Positions 1 to 10,318 of a stretch of DNA of 64,000 nucleotides are shown one piece after another. How positions within the stretch are numbered: the stretch's first letter is position 1; the number at the start of each line of letters is the position of its first letter. A model generated the notes under the pieces. That model was not told the DNA's origin, did not search any database, and was given only the letters and a program-made list of their open reading frames with translations. The position numbers were made by a program, and so were the translations under genes. This DNA is from Heterocephalus glaber (lineage: Eukaryota; Chordata; Mammalia; Rodentia; Bathyergidae). The stretch lies in NCBI RefSeq assembly GCF_000247695.1, contig NW_004624747.1, positions 5,001,459 to 5,065,458 on the forward strand. Reading direction: 5' to 3'.

Positions 1-672
1 TAAACATATCAAAAAATATTCAACATCACTGGTCATTTGAGAGATGCAAATGAAAACAATGCTGAGATTCCACTTCACCCCAGAAAGAATGGCTGCTATC
101 AAGAAATCAACCAATAACAAATGCTGGCAGGTTGTGGGGAAAATGGAACCCTTCTCCACTATTGGTGGGAGTGTAGACTGGTGCAACCACTGTGGAAATC
201 AGTATGGAGATACCTCAAAAAATAAGATTAGAGGTCCTATTTGACCCAAAAGAATTAAAAGAGTCATAGCATAGTGATAAATATGCACCCATGTTCATAG
301 CAGCACTGTTTGTAATAGCTAAAACTTGGAAATAGCCCAATTGCCCATCAACTGGAGACTGGATAAAGATGTGTTTTTTTATAAAATGGAGCACTACTCA
401 TCCATAAAGAACAAGAAACTAGAGATATTTATATGTAAATGGATGCACATTGAGGCCATACTATTAAGGGAAATAAATAGTGAAATATTTACACACACGT
501 GTAAATACCAAATAGTTTCTCTGGTGTGAGAAACTGAAAGTGTAAATAAGGATCAAAATGTATAATAGATAATGTGAAATAGGAAGAAAGGTCCAAAGGG
601 GAAGAGGAAGTGGGAGGGGTAGGAGAAAGGAAAGAAAGGAAAGGAATAAATATGAGAAAAGGAAAAAAAAGG
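1..672 (+). mobile_element. L1 3' end (lineage-specific subfamily)
   Basis: End of ORF2 and the 3' UTR of an L1, closely similar to 23128-24288 and 59987-60459. It holds the 3'-end landmarks TGGTGGGAGTGTAGACTGG and the G/A-rich UTR tract. It enters from the left edge and breaks off in the A/G-rich tract. Confidence 0.85.
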
Positions 673-748
673 CTGTGAATGCTTGAATTTGCAGTCTTCC
701 TGTCTTCTTCCTACTGGGATTACAGGCATGTGTCACAACTCCTGACTA
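673..748 (-). repeat. B1 SINE fragment
   Basis: Antisense left part of B1 (ACTGGGATTACAGGCATGTG). Confidence 0.7.
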
Positions 749-1041
749 ATATTTTTTTACTAAAAGATTGTTTTAAGTTATGATTTTGAAACATGATGCT
801 TGAAAGTCAATAAACAGATTGTTACATTTACAAAAAAAAACAGGATTTTCCTGAGTAGTCTTCTATTGATTTTTAATTACCTTATCTCATCATCAAACTA
901 ATGTGTAATACATTGAATATACCATGTGAGACTGATTTCACTTTGGAAAATTAGTCATCATGACCGTAATTAGCCACAAGTTATAGAAATGACTTCTATT
1001 TCTCAACACTCAGGGGTATGACATTAAAAACAGGAACAATA
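749..1041. other. no recognised feature
   Basis: AT-rich sequence without a gene or a repeat I recognise. Confidence 0.5.
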
Positions 1042-1145
1042 GGGCCTGGGATTTAGCTCAGTGGTGCCACCGCCTGCCTCAGAAGTACAAGGTCCTGAGT
1101 TCGATCCCTGGTACCAAAAAACAAAACAAACAAACAAACAAAAAC
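1042..1145 (+). repeat. ID SINE
   Basis: tRNA-like body with A box TTTAGCTCAGTGG and B box GAGTTCGATCC, ending CTGGTACC plus an A/CA-rich tail. Confidence 0.9.
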
Positions 1146-1319
1146 AGGAATAACAGACTTTAAAAGAAAAATAAATCATTAGATTCATAGCCTAAAAGTG
1201 AAAAAGGCATAATCCAAGTATTCCAGCATTCCCTACATCTTAAAGAGAATGGCAGAGTAATAAATTTGATTCAATGGCTACACAGGTAAGAGTCAGATTA
1301 AATTAAGAAAAGGTCCTTA

Positions 1320-1487
1320 GGCATGGCTAGGCATGCCTGTAATCCCAGCACTCGGGAGGTTGAGGCAAGAGGATTGCCAGGAGTTAGAGGCTGGCCTGGA
1401 CTACACAGTGAGTTCAAGGCCAGCCTAAACTACAGTGAGACCCTGTCTCAAAAAAAAAAAAAAGGAAAAGAAAAGAAAAAGAAAAGG
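1320..1487 (+). repeat. B1 SINE
   Basis: GCCTGTAATCCCAGCACTCG start and CAGTGAGACCCTGTCTC end with an A-rich tail. It has the doubled GAGTTCAAGGCCAGCCT segment. Confidence 0.9.
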
Positions 1488-1600
1488 TCTGCATTCTACT
1501 CTCTCCATGTATAGCCATATAAAGTAACATTTTCAAAATACAGTGCAAGGAAACCTTAGGTCCTCAGGATACTGGAATGAACTAAATAAATTTTTTCTTT

Positions 1601-1806
1601 AGCTGGGTATGATGGTACATGCCTATAATCCCAGCACTCTGGGAAGCTGAGGCAGGAGGATTGAAAATTTAAACCCAGCCTGGACAATTTGGCAATTTAG
1701 CAAGTGTCTCAAAACAAAAAAAATTTTTAAAGGCTGGGGATGTAGCTCAGTATGAAGTTCTTGAGTTCCATCCCCTATACTGCAAAAATAAATAATAAAC
1801 AAACAA
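1601..1806 (+). repeat. B1-dID dimeric SINE
   Basis: B1 left monomer, an A/T linker, then a degenerate ID half (GGGGATGTAGCTCAGT). Confidence 0.85.
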
Positions 1807-1832
1807 ACTTCTTTTGGGGTTTTCTGGGGGGG

Positions 1833-1911
1833 TTTTGGTACAGGGGATCAAACTCAGGTCCTTGCACTTGCAAGGTAGGCGGCAGAACCACTGAGCTAAA
1901 TCCCCGGCCCC
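1833..1911 (-). repeat. ID SINE
   Basis: Antisense ID body ending CTGAGCTAAATCCCCGG. Confidence 0.9.
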
Positions 1912-2181
1912 CAAACTTCTTTTTTAGTGAAAGATTTCTGAGGTTTCATTTGCACATTGTGAGTCTGAGAGGGGAGATATCACACATTATGAGATCAAAG
2001 GACCTTTTGGCAGACTGTGTAGCATGACCAGAAATTGCTTAAAATACTGATGTAAACTATTAATAAGGCCTTAAAGAACAAAGAAAAAACACCACAGCAA
2101 GATAACACTAGTGCAGAAAGATTAAAAATACTAAAGGAGAATTCCACCACCATTACCACTAAATACAAATTTAACAGAAAA

Positions 2182-2332
2182 ATGAGCCTGGTGTGGTGGT
2201 GCACGTCTGTAACCCCAGGACTTGAGAGGCTGAGGCAGGAGGATCACCGTGAGTTCAAGGCCAGCTTGGGCTACATAGTGAGTACAAGGTCAGTCTGAAC
2301 TATTTAAAGAGAACTTGTCTCAAAAAAACAAA
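2182..2332 (+). repeat. B1 SINE
   Basis: Full B1 with the doubled GAGTTCAAGG segment and a CTTGTCTCAAAAA end. Confidence 0.9.
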
Positions 2333-2847
2333 ATTGAGAGAGAGAGAAATACACTGTAATATATGTTCCACAGAAGCTTCTAATTTGTTAAAATCTGGCT
2401 GTGTCTACTTAGCTGGATACCATGTGGTCCTTCTCAGGATAAGAAACAGCAATGTTTCTGTATGGTCTAATGAATAACATAAATTCCCTAGTACTTCTCT
2501 ATCTTCTTTGAAATTGGTAAATTTGGAATGACAGAAAGAAAAAAGACCTTTGCATGTACATAAGATATATATATGATAAGATATAGTATTTGAAATTGGT
2601 ATATTAATTTCAGAGACTCTGAACAGAATGAGCAGTACTTCTTAAGAAAATAAACTAAAAAATCTTAATTAGTCATTTAATTACTTTTATCTGATTAGAT
2701 TCTTTCTTCCTAGGTTCCAAAAAAGAGAAAAATATTGTAACTACATTTTATATATGTACCATACATATAGATGCCAAATATATGAACATTGCTAATATTT
2801 TCTTCTGACCCTCTGACCAATTCATCTTTAAAAGAGTAGAAGGAAGT

Positions 2848-3040
2848 CGATGCTGGACACCTGTATGCACTCAGAATATAAGGTGTGAAAATCACTTCAG
2901 AGCATGAATTTAGACCAGCCCTGAGACCTAGGCTCAAAAAAAAGCGAGTGAGAGGGATTTGGTTGGAGGTGTAGCTCAATGGCACAGTGCTTGCCTAGCA
3001 TGCTTGTGGCCGTGGATTCAATCTCCAGTACCGCAAAGGG
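2848..3040 (+). repeat. degenerate B1-dID SINE
   Basis: Weak B1-like part to about 2946, then a clear ID-like half with TGTAGCTCAATGGCACAGTG and TTGCCTAGCATG. Confidence 0.65.
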
Positions 3041-3106
3041 GCCCAAAATATTCTGCACATATAATTAGTATAAATTACATATTGTTTCTACTTTTACTGC
3101 GGTGTA

Positions 3107-3110
<4 letters not shown>

Positions 3111-3164
<54 letters not shown>
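3111..3164. repeat. (AT)27 microsatellite
   Basis: Uninterrupted AT dinucleotide run; self-complementary and cruciform-prone. Confidence 0.98.
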
Positions 3165-3167
<3 letters not shown>

Positions 3168-3227
3168 TATGAAAAATGCTTGGAATCTACTCTCGGCAAA
3201 TTTCAAACATATAATACCTTGTTAGAG

Positions 3228-3302
3228 GCTATGCTGGAAACCAAACCAGGGCCTCACTCATGCTAGACAAGTGCTATAACATGGAGCCCCACTCCCAACC
3301 CT
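3228..3302 (-). repeat. old ID-type SINE
   Basis: Antisense tRNA-like body (ACCAGGGCCTCACTCATGCT), diverged. Confidence 0.6.
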
Positions 3303-4540
3303 TAAGACATTATTATTAATTACATTCATCCCTATACCTTAGGTCTCTAGAACTTATTACTGAAAGTTTGCATCCTTGAGCAACATTTCCCTCTTTCCCC
3401 TACACCCTGACCTCTGATAACCATCCTTATACTTTATTTTGGTGAAGTCAATCTTTTCAGTCTAAATGTACAAAATATGATCAAAACTATGGTGAATGTT
3501 GTTTATTACTGTAAAAGACACATTGCCATTAATCACCTTCAAAATGCTCCCCCTCAATTCAAACACACTTATTCTATTGTTCTTGCTACTTTCTGAAGCA
3601 GTTCCAGAAGTCTTCTTTCATATCTTTAGTTTTTGCAGTCATAACTCCCTCAACATACTGAATCCATTCAAAACATTTTTCTTTCACAGTCATTTTGACT
3701 TTGGGGAAAAGCCAGAAGCCACATGATGCCAGATCTGGTGAATAAGGGTTGGGACATACCATAATGTTTTTACAAACCACTTTCTGTTGAATGGCTCTTA
3801 TCAGCACCATTCACAATATTGTTTTTTAAACCTCATGAAAGAGGTAAGATAAAGGTGTTGAAACTGAGGGAAGTATTTTAAGGAGGGGATCATGGACATA
3901 TGTCTTTTACAGTAATAAATGTTATAACAATTTAATATTCACCATTTATTTTGATCATTCCTTGTGAGATGGTGCAGTATTTTTCTGTGTCTAGCTTATT
4001 TCACCTAGCATAATGTCCTCTGGGTTCATCTATATTGCTGCAAATCATGGTATTTCCTTTGTAAGGCTGAATAATATTCCACTGTACATATATACACTAC
4101 TTTTTTATTCATTAATTTATTGATGGACACTTAGGATGTTTCTATATCCTAGTCACTGTAAATAATGCTGCAATGAACATGAAAGCCCAGGTGTCACTTT
4201 GAGACAGTAGTTCAATTTCCTTGGGATATAAATCTAGAAGAGATAGCTGGATCATTCTGTATGCTTATTTTTAATTTCTTGAGGAGCCTTCATATTGTTT
4301 GCTGTAATGGTTGTGTTAATTTACATTCCTACAGCAGGTATAAGGGTTCTCTTTTCTCCAACTCCCTGTCAACAGTTGTTACATTTTGACTTTTCATAGT
4401 AGCTACCTTAACAGGTGTGAGGTAGTAACTCATGATTGAGATCAGCGTTTTTCCAATGATTAGTGATGTTAAACACTTTTTTCACATAACTGTTAGCCAT
4501 CTGTATGTCTTAGTAAAAATGTCTATTCAGGCTTTTGGTG
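3303..4540 (-). mobile_element. old L1 3' UTR, interrupted by a mariner-like element
   Basis: Antisense of a mammalian-wide L1M 3' end. Landmarks are TTATTTCACCTAGCATAATG and GGCTGAATAATATTCCA. The L1 sequence stops near 3470 and resumes near 3960. Confidence 0.75.
3478..3957 (-). mobile_element. mariner-like miniature transposon
   Basis: A 19-bp perfect inverted repeat (3502-3520 and 3901-3919, TTTATTACTGTAAAAGACA) bounds about 418 bp. Further out, a weaker inverted pair (TGATCAAAA and ATGGTGAAT) extends the arms to 3478-3957. Inside, the minus strand encodes NPYSPDLASCGFWLFPKVK, the conserved C-terminal region of mariner transposases (consensus YSPDLAPxDFxLFPxLK). In place of the last catalytic Asp region there is a Gly (CGFW), and the element is far shorter than the about 1.3 kb of an autonomous mariner. 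It is an internally deleted, inactive copy. Confidence 0.8.
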
Positions 4541-5467
4541 GTTTATTTTGTTTGCCTGAGGGCTTGGAGTGTAGGTTTTCTGTGGGGTACACTGAAGGCA
4601 TGTTTATATAATAGGGAGCAAGTGGACAAATGCTAAAGATGCTGTAAGTTTCCTTTATACAGTATGGAGATGCTTAACCTGAGTCTTACTTGAAAGACCA
4701 TCTGGCTATCTTACTGAACAGGTATGGGGGGGGGGCGGTATCTGCACAGAAAACTAGAATTTTCTAAATATTTATTTGTCTGTTTCAACCCTGGAGCAAA
4801 CGATATTTTCAAAGCTCTGCAATAAAATGTAGCTAAGATTTTGGTCTGAACAATTTTTATCCAGGGGTTATCGGACAGCCACATTAACTTAGAGAACACA
4901 ATCTCAAACTATTTTCATGGATATTTAGTTCTGAGCAACATAACTTCTATTTGAATGTATCAGGTCAGGTTATGATAAAATGTTCACCTAGATATTTAAA
5001 TTAACCAAGATTATTGAGGTTTTAACTATAAGCTAATTACATATTAGAGATATCTGGCAAAAACAATATGAATAGTTGCTATCAAGGCATTGTTCCTGAT
5101 AGAAGTTAGATAGCAGAACTGACTAACAGACATAAGCTTTTATCCTTTCTAGTGAGGAAACTTAAACTAGATCACAACTCCCCTGGGTCTATGGACTCTA
5201 TAGTCTAATTCACATATATACCAAGGATGATCTGTATAATGAGTAAATAAAATAATGTATTCACATGTATGTTTCTCTTTTATCAAATATGTACTAATAC
5301 TGTTTTAACTTATATAAATGTATTTAAACATAATACTGAATTCATAGTAGGCTTTGGTATTTATTTAATTTTATTAATTTGTTGTATTAAAATATACAGT
5401 TAAGGGCTCAGAAAAAGTTTTAGATGTTCAAAAGAAGTCAGATTTGAAAGTATTAGCAACTCTTTCG
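4541..5467. other. no recognised feature
   Basis: AT-rich intronic sequence. A G8 run lies at 4727-4734. No supported gene or clear repeat. Confidence 0.5.
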
Positions 5468-5626
5468 TTTTGTTTGTTTTGTTTTTTTGAGACAGGGTCT
5501 CGCTATAAAACCCAGGCTGGACTTGAAGTCACTATGAAGCCTAGGCTGGCCTCAAATTTGCAGCAATCATCCTGCCTCAGACTCCCAGTTCTGGGATTAC
5601 AGGCATCTGTGTAGCACCATGCCCCA
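5468..5626 (-). repeat. B1 SINE
   Basis: GAGACAGGGTCTCGCTATAA start and CTGGGATTACAGGCATCTG end. Confidence 0.9.
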
Positions 5627-5670
5627 TAAGTAACTCTTGATTCTTGATCTATGTCAGAGGTTGGCATACT

Positions 5671-5689
5671 TTCTTCTCTCTCTTTCTCT

Positions 5690-5750
<61 letters not shown>
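5671..5750. repeat. (CT)n microsatellite
   Basis: TCTC repeats, interrupted at first, then about 27 perfect CT units from 5697. Its position suggests it grew from the tail of the antisense ID copy beside it. Confidence 0.95.
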
Positions 5751-5753
<3 letters not shown>

Positions 5754-5755
5754 TG

Positions 5756-5823
5756 AAGGATGAACCCAAGTCTCACACACACTAGGCAAGAGCTGTACTA
5801 TTAAGCTATACACTCAGCCCCAG
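5756..5823 (-). repeat. old ID-type SINE
   Basis: Antisense body with CACACACTAGGCAAGAGCTG and CTCAGCCCC. Confidence 0.75.
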
Positions 5824-5858
5824 GGCATATTTCCTATAAAGGGCCAGACAGTACATAT

Positions 5859-5935
5859 CAGTGATGGAGAACCTTTTAAGGCATTCAGTGATAACAGCTG
5901 GCTGTGGCACACATACCATAGGTTCTCCACCACTG
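5859..5935 (+). mobile_element. hAT miniature element (77 bp) with 8-bp target duplication
   Basis: Termini CAGTGATGGAGAACCTTTT and AGGTTCTCCACCACTG are inverted copies. The flanks GTACATAT (5851-5858) and GTATTTAT (5936-5943) form an imperfect 8-bp duplication whose unsplit form matches the host Charlie consensus. Size and ends fit a non-autonomous hAT. Confidence 0.8.
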
Positions 5936-6400
5936 GTATTTATGTTAGGCTTTGTGGGCCTATTGTAACTACTCAGTTCTGCCATTGTAGCACACAGACC
6001 ATATGTAAATGAGTGGATGTGCTTGTGTTCCAATAAAACTATACTCCAAGAAGAGGTGGCAGGCCAATTTGATTCGTACTCTGGTTGCTGACCCCTGATG
6101 TAGAAGTTCAAAAAATGGTTTCAAATTCTAAGACTTAAATTTAGACAGAGATGAAAACAGGGGTTAAACTAGTCTTGTTTTATATTTCACAGAACAGTAT
6201 CAGAAGATCATAGATCATTCTGCCAGGTATGATCCCATTATTGACATTAAAATGTAGATTTTGTAAGAGCACTGGTGACTGTGAAGTTCAGAATTCTGTA
6301 CTTCTAGGTTTTAGGGTTTTCTCTCCCCGGGACGATGCTACACAGAATTATGTTTGTAATAATTATCCAGTTTTCGGTACCTACTCAGGTGAGTATTTGC

Positions 6401-6549
6401 TTTTTTAGTGTGTTTTGAGACAGGGTCTTAATTAACTCAGGCTGGCCTTGAACTCACTACATAGTGCAGGCTGCCCTAGAACTTGTGTCAATCCTCCTGC
6501 CTCAGCCTCCCAAGTGCTGGGATTACAAACTTGCACAACCATGCCTGGC
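6401..6549 (-). repeat. B1 SINE
   Basis: GAGACAGGGTCTTAATTAAC to CCATGCCTGGCA. Confidence 0.9.
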
Positions 6550-6821
6550 ATGTATTCATTTCTTGTAACACTTCTAATTATCCCCTCCTTCAGTTAGAGA
6601 TAGTTTCTTTTTCCTGACTCTAGCATACTTCACTTTGGAACTGTCAGGAAAAATTATAAAGGACATGAAACAGACCTAAAATATTACCAGGTGTCTTCAG
6701 TGGAATATTACATTGTCTGCAATGTTTTAACTGACCCTATGATGTTTGCACATTTTCATAGGATTTGAGCTATTTTTATAGACTTGTACATTATAGATAA
6801 CTGATAGCAGTGCAAATGATT

Positions 6822-6947
6822 CTTTTTTTTTTTTTTTTTTTTTTTGGTGCAGCTATGTAGTCCAGGCTGATACTGAACTCACAGCAATTCTCCTGCCCCA
6901 GCTTCTCAAGTGCTGAAATTACAGGCATGCACCACCACACCACACCG
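6822..6947 (-). repeat. B1 SINE with T24 tail
   Basis: A long T run followed by antisense B1 to GCATGCACCACCAC. Confidence 0.85.
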
Positions 6948-7057
6948 TCCTATTCTTGTCCACAGATATGCAAATGACTCTTTCCAGATGAAGGAACAAT
7001 TGATTTTCCTTTCTCCCCTAAAAAGGCAGTTTTGCAACTATTTAAAAATTAATTTCT

Positions 7058-7239
7058 GGCCACGTATGGTGGCACTTGCCTCTGATCCCAGTACTCTGAT
7101 AGGCTGAGGTAGAAGGATCACAAGTTCCAGCCCAGTCTTGGCAACTTAGTAAGACCCTATCTCAAAATAAAAAAAATTTTTTAAAGGGTTGAAGATGTAG
7201 CACAGTGCAAAGGCCCTGGGTTCAATTCCCAGTATTGCC
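7058..7239 (+). repeat. B1-dID dimeric SINE
   Basis: B1 half, AAAAAAATTTTTTAAAG linker, dID half ending CTGGGTTCAATTCCCAGTA. Confidence 0.85.
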
Positions 7240-7348
7240 AGGCATGGTGGCACACACCTGTAATCCCAGCACTCAGGAGGCTGAGGCAGGAGGATTGCCA
7301 TGAGTTCAAGGCCAGCCTGAACTGCATATTGAGACCATCTCAGAAAAA
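7240..7348 (+). repeat. B1 SINE, shortened
   Basis: Directly abuts the preceding dimer. It lacks the second copy of the GAGTTCAAGG segment. Confidence 0.85.
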
Positions 7349-7789
7349 ATTCCTCGTACTGAAAAACAAATTCAACTCTCCTCATAGAATGAACATGTTC
7401 TTTTCCTTTGAGTTCTCCTCTGAACTGATTGTAATATTTTACTGGGTCACTCATTAATTAATGTGTCAAAGACTTCGGTATGTGTTCACTTGCTATTTGT
7501 AAGAAAGTCTTAATTTTACCATTATAAACACTGATATTTTAATAGGAATAAGGTCCTTTTATGGCTTTTATTGATTCCTTCTCCTCTCACAAAGGCTATT
7601 AGAAAAGGAGGGAATGAAAGCACCAATAAACTCAGAGATCAGCACAAACCTCACATTTTAATTTTTCATAATTACACAAAAAAAGCATTTAAAATTTAAT
7701 ACTGTGATATGTTATTCACACCTATATGTTAGATGTTTAAATTGCATGCATTTGTAACTTGATTTTTAAATTATTTTTTTATTTTGGGT

Positions 7790-7893
7790 TTTTTCTTTCA
7801 TTAATTTTATTGGTATATTTTAGGTATACAATATGCTGACATTCATTATTGGGAATTTGTACCTTTACATATTATATCTTGGTTCTTGCTATA
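7790..7893 (-). mobile_element. L1 3' terminal fragment
   Basis: Antisense of the same L1 terminus as 59987-60459 (TTTTATTGGTATATTTTAGG). Confidence 0.75.
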
Positions 7894-8007
7894 TAGTCCA
7901 GGCTTTCAACTCACTATGTAGCCCAGGCTGGCCTCAAACTCACAGCTATCCTCCTGCCTCAGCCTCCTGAGTGGTGGGATCACAGGAGTGTACCACCATG
8001 CCTGGCT
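7894..8007 (-). repeat. B1 SINE
   Basis: TATAGTCCAGGCTTTCAACTC to CCATGCCTGGC region; joined to the L1 fragment without a tail. Confidence 0.85.
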
Positions 8008-8360
8008 TTAAAATTTTAATAATTACTTTTGTCCTTGTGCATTTGAGTATCTGTTGTTATAAGTAAATAAGCCCAACTATTTTCTCCATTATCCTTAAAA
8101 GATGGAAGTCGTCTATTTACCAAATAAAATGATAGTAATTTATAACCATCTCAAGTGGAGAGAATATAAAGATTTAAAAAGTTACGAATATCAGAATTTT
8201 GTTTTGATAAATGTCCAAATCAGAGTTTATATTCAATGACTAGTAAAATTCTATTATTGACAGCCATGAAACTATGGGAATTAGCAAGTAAATGCAATTT
8301 GAGGATGATTGACCTAGTTTGTTAGGTTTTTGTTTTGGTTTGGTTTGGGGGTTTTTTCTG

Positions 8361-8550
8361 GTATAGAGGATTAAACCCAGGGTGTGATGCATGCTAGCTA
8401 GGCAAGTAAGTAAGCAAGCTCTCAATCACTGAGCTATAACTCCAGCTTTTTTTTTTTTTTTGAGAGTGTTTCACTAAGTGATCTTGGAATCCTCTTGCCT
8501 CAGCCTCCCAAGTAGCTGTGATTATAGACATGTGCCATCATGACCATCAG
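8361..8550 (-). repeat. B1-dID dimeric SINE
   Basis: dID part 8361-8446 (TGAGCTATAACTCCAGC) followed by B1 part 8447-8550. Confidence 0.75.
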
Positions 8551-8814
8551 CCTATCCTTTCTCAAAAGTCTCAGCAAGATACAAAAAACTAAAAACTGGG
8601 AACTGGAATGTTTTTAAATGTGCAGAAGTGATTCTGGATATGGTTTTAGTATAGCTCATTCAAGTTTTTAAAAAGATAGGCCCAAGTAAGTAATCTTTGT
8701 ACTATATTTTCCAAACTGAAGGAACAATGTTTTGCATGATCTTAATAGGTATTCAAGAGGTACACAAAATACTTTGATTCCAAATAATTCTGAAAGGAAG
8801 AAGACAGTGGCTAA

Positions 8815-9042
8815 GCCTGCAAATTTGAGAGCCAGACTAGCAGGGTTCCAATTACAGATCTAACAAGCTTATTAGCTTGTTACATTCACATCCTCCCTCT
8901 TTGTTAGTTATTTAACCTTTCTGTACTTTGCCTCTTCCTCAAAATAGGCAAAGTAATAGTATCCACTTCATAGAGGTTTTTGAATAGTAAATGAATTAAC
9001 ATCTGTGAACCACTTAGCTATTGCCAGGCACATATTAACTGC
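8815..9042 (+). repeat. MIR
   Basis: Core similarity TTATTTAACCTTTCTGTAC and TATTGCCAGGCACATATTAA. Confidence 0.75.
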
Positions 9043-9056
9043 TTAATAAGGTTTTT

Positions 9057-9147
9057 TTGGGGGGGGGAGGGGTATGGCGGGGATCCAACTCAGGACTTTG
9101 CACTTTCGAGGCAGGCATGGGTACCACTGAGCTAAATCCCCAGCCCA
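9057..9147 (-). repeat. ID SINE
   Basis: Antisense body ending GAGCTAAATCCCCAGCCC. Confidence 0.9.
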
Positions 9148-9327
9148 ATACCTCAATAATTATAACAATAATTATTCTTAATGGGAAACATTGAACATGT
9201 TTATTACTGGAGACTCACAATATACATTAGCATTTTAAAGGCTCTACAGAAGGCCTGCAGAACAAAGTCTGTTTTCCTACAAATTAGTAAAAAATATTTG
9301 CAACTGATGATCAAGAACCAACTAATT

Positions 9328-9401
9328 GGGCTGGGGATTTAGCTCAGTGGTTCCACTGCGCAAGATCCCGAGTTCGATCCTTGGTACCAAAAAAAAAGAG
9401 A
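9328..9401 (+). repeat. ID SINE, internally deleted
   Basis: A box followed quickly by the B box; about 14 nt of the mid body is missing. Confidence 0.9.
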
Positions 9402-9414
9402 ATCAACTAATCCT

Positions 9415-9500
9415 GGGCTGGAGATTTAGCTCAGTGGCACCACACCTGCCTGGCAAGCGTAAGGTCCTGAGTTTGATCGACGGTTCCGCAAAAAAAAAAC
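9415..9500 (+). repeat. ID SINE
   Basis: Complete body with GCACCACACCTGCCTGGCAA. Confidence 0.9.
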
Positions 9501-9502
9501 AT

Positions 9503-9692
9503 TGGCTGTAATCCCATCTACTTGAGAGGCTGAGGCAAGAAGATTGCAGGTTCTGGGCCAAATCTGAGCAACTTAGCAAAATCTTGTCTCTTAAAAAGGG
9601 GAGAGAGGGGGTTAGGGATTTAACTCAGTGGTGCCGAGCCTGCCTCACAGGCACAAGGTCCTGAGTTCAATCCCTGGTACCAGAAAATAAAG
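9503..9692 (+). repeat. B1-dID or B1 plus ID
   Basis: B1-like part (TGTAATCCCATCTACTTGAG) then an ID body ending TCAATCCCTGGTACC. Confidence 0.75.
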
Positions 9693-9699
9693 GGGTGGG

Positions 9700-9780
9700 G
9701 GTGGCTGGAGGTATAACTCACTGGTAGAATGTTTGCCTAGCATATGTAAAGCCCTAGAATCCAACCCCTAACATGGCAGA
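9700..9780 (+). repeat. old ID-type SINE
   Basis: GTATAACTCACTGGTAGAATG and TTGCCTAGCATATG. Fourth ID unit within 460 bp. Confidence 0.8.
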
Positions 9781-10129
9781 AAACACAGCTAAAAGTCTTT
9801 ACATCCTAAGAAGTCTTTTCCAAGATGTGGGTGAGGAATTTCTCCCAAATTATTTAGTTTTCCCATTTTCCCCAAAATTGTTTGACCACAGAATACCTTT
9901 TCAAAGAAGCCTATTAAGATCATTTTATGGAAGAATTTGGAAGTGTTCATCAGTTTGCCCCAAGGACTGGGCATTTATTGGAAAGATGGCAATTTAATGG
10001 CAATTCTGTTACAGTTTGGTCTTGTAAGAGCTGCTGACCTCTTGTGGTTTATCTAGTTCTTAGACTCATATTAGCTTCTCCAAATTTCTTTACAACTGCC
10101 CACAAAGCTCTGAACTCTGTCCAGTAGGT
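9781..10129. other. no recognised feature
   Basis: Intronic sequence. Overlapping open frames on both strands (61-74 codons) have no recognisable protein similarity and are taken as chance. Confidence 0.5.
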
Positions 10130-10318
10130 CTTGCGATGAAGATGGAAATGTTCTGTATTTGTACTGTTCAGTTTGGTAGCCACTAATTACCATGTGTGAC
10201 TATTGAGCACTTGCATCTGAGGAGCTGAATCTTTAATTTCATTTAATTTAATTTGGTAAAATAAAAATTTAAATAGTCACATAGAGCTGGTCACTACCAT
10301 ATTGGACAGTGCAGCTTT
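10130..10318. mobile_element. hAT-class MER3-like palindromic element
   Basis: GGTAGCCACTAATTACCATG near one end and CATATTGGACAGTGCAG near the other, with an A/T-rich centre and inverted arms (GTAGCCAC...TGGTCACTAC). Confidence 0.65.

Larger units (their letters stand above)
5655..6097 (+). mobile_element. hAT-Charlie (MER1/MER58-like) transposon with nested insertions
   Basis: Starts CAGAGGTTGGCATACTT and ends GTTGCTGACCCCTG, the inverted termini of this family. The interior reads AAGGGCCAGACAGT and TAGGCTTTGTGGGCC. It is split by an ID SINE with an expanded CT tract (5671-5823) and by a 77-bp hAT miniature element (5859-5935). Confidence 0.85.

Noticed and set aside
1042..1120. tRNA gene because of good A and B boxes
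   Set aside because: Dozens of near-identical copies with A tails and target duplications show it is an ID SINE; no full cloverleaf was seen.
5503..5769. Arg-Glu repeat protein
   Set aside because: Translation of a (CT)n microsatellite.
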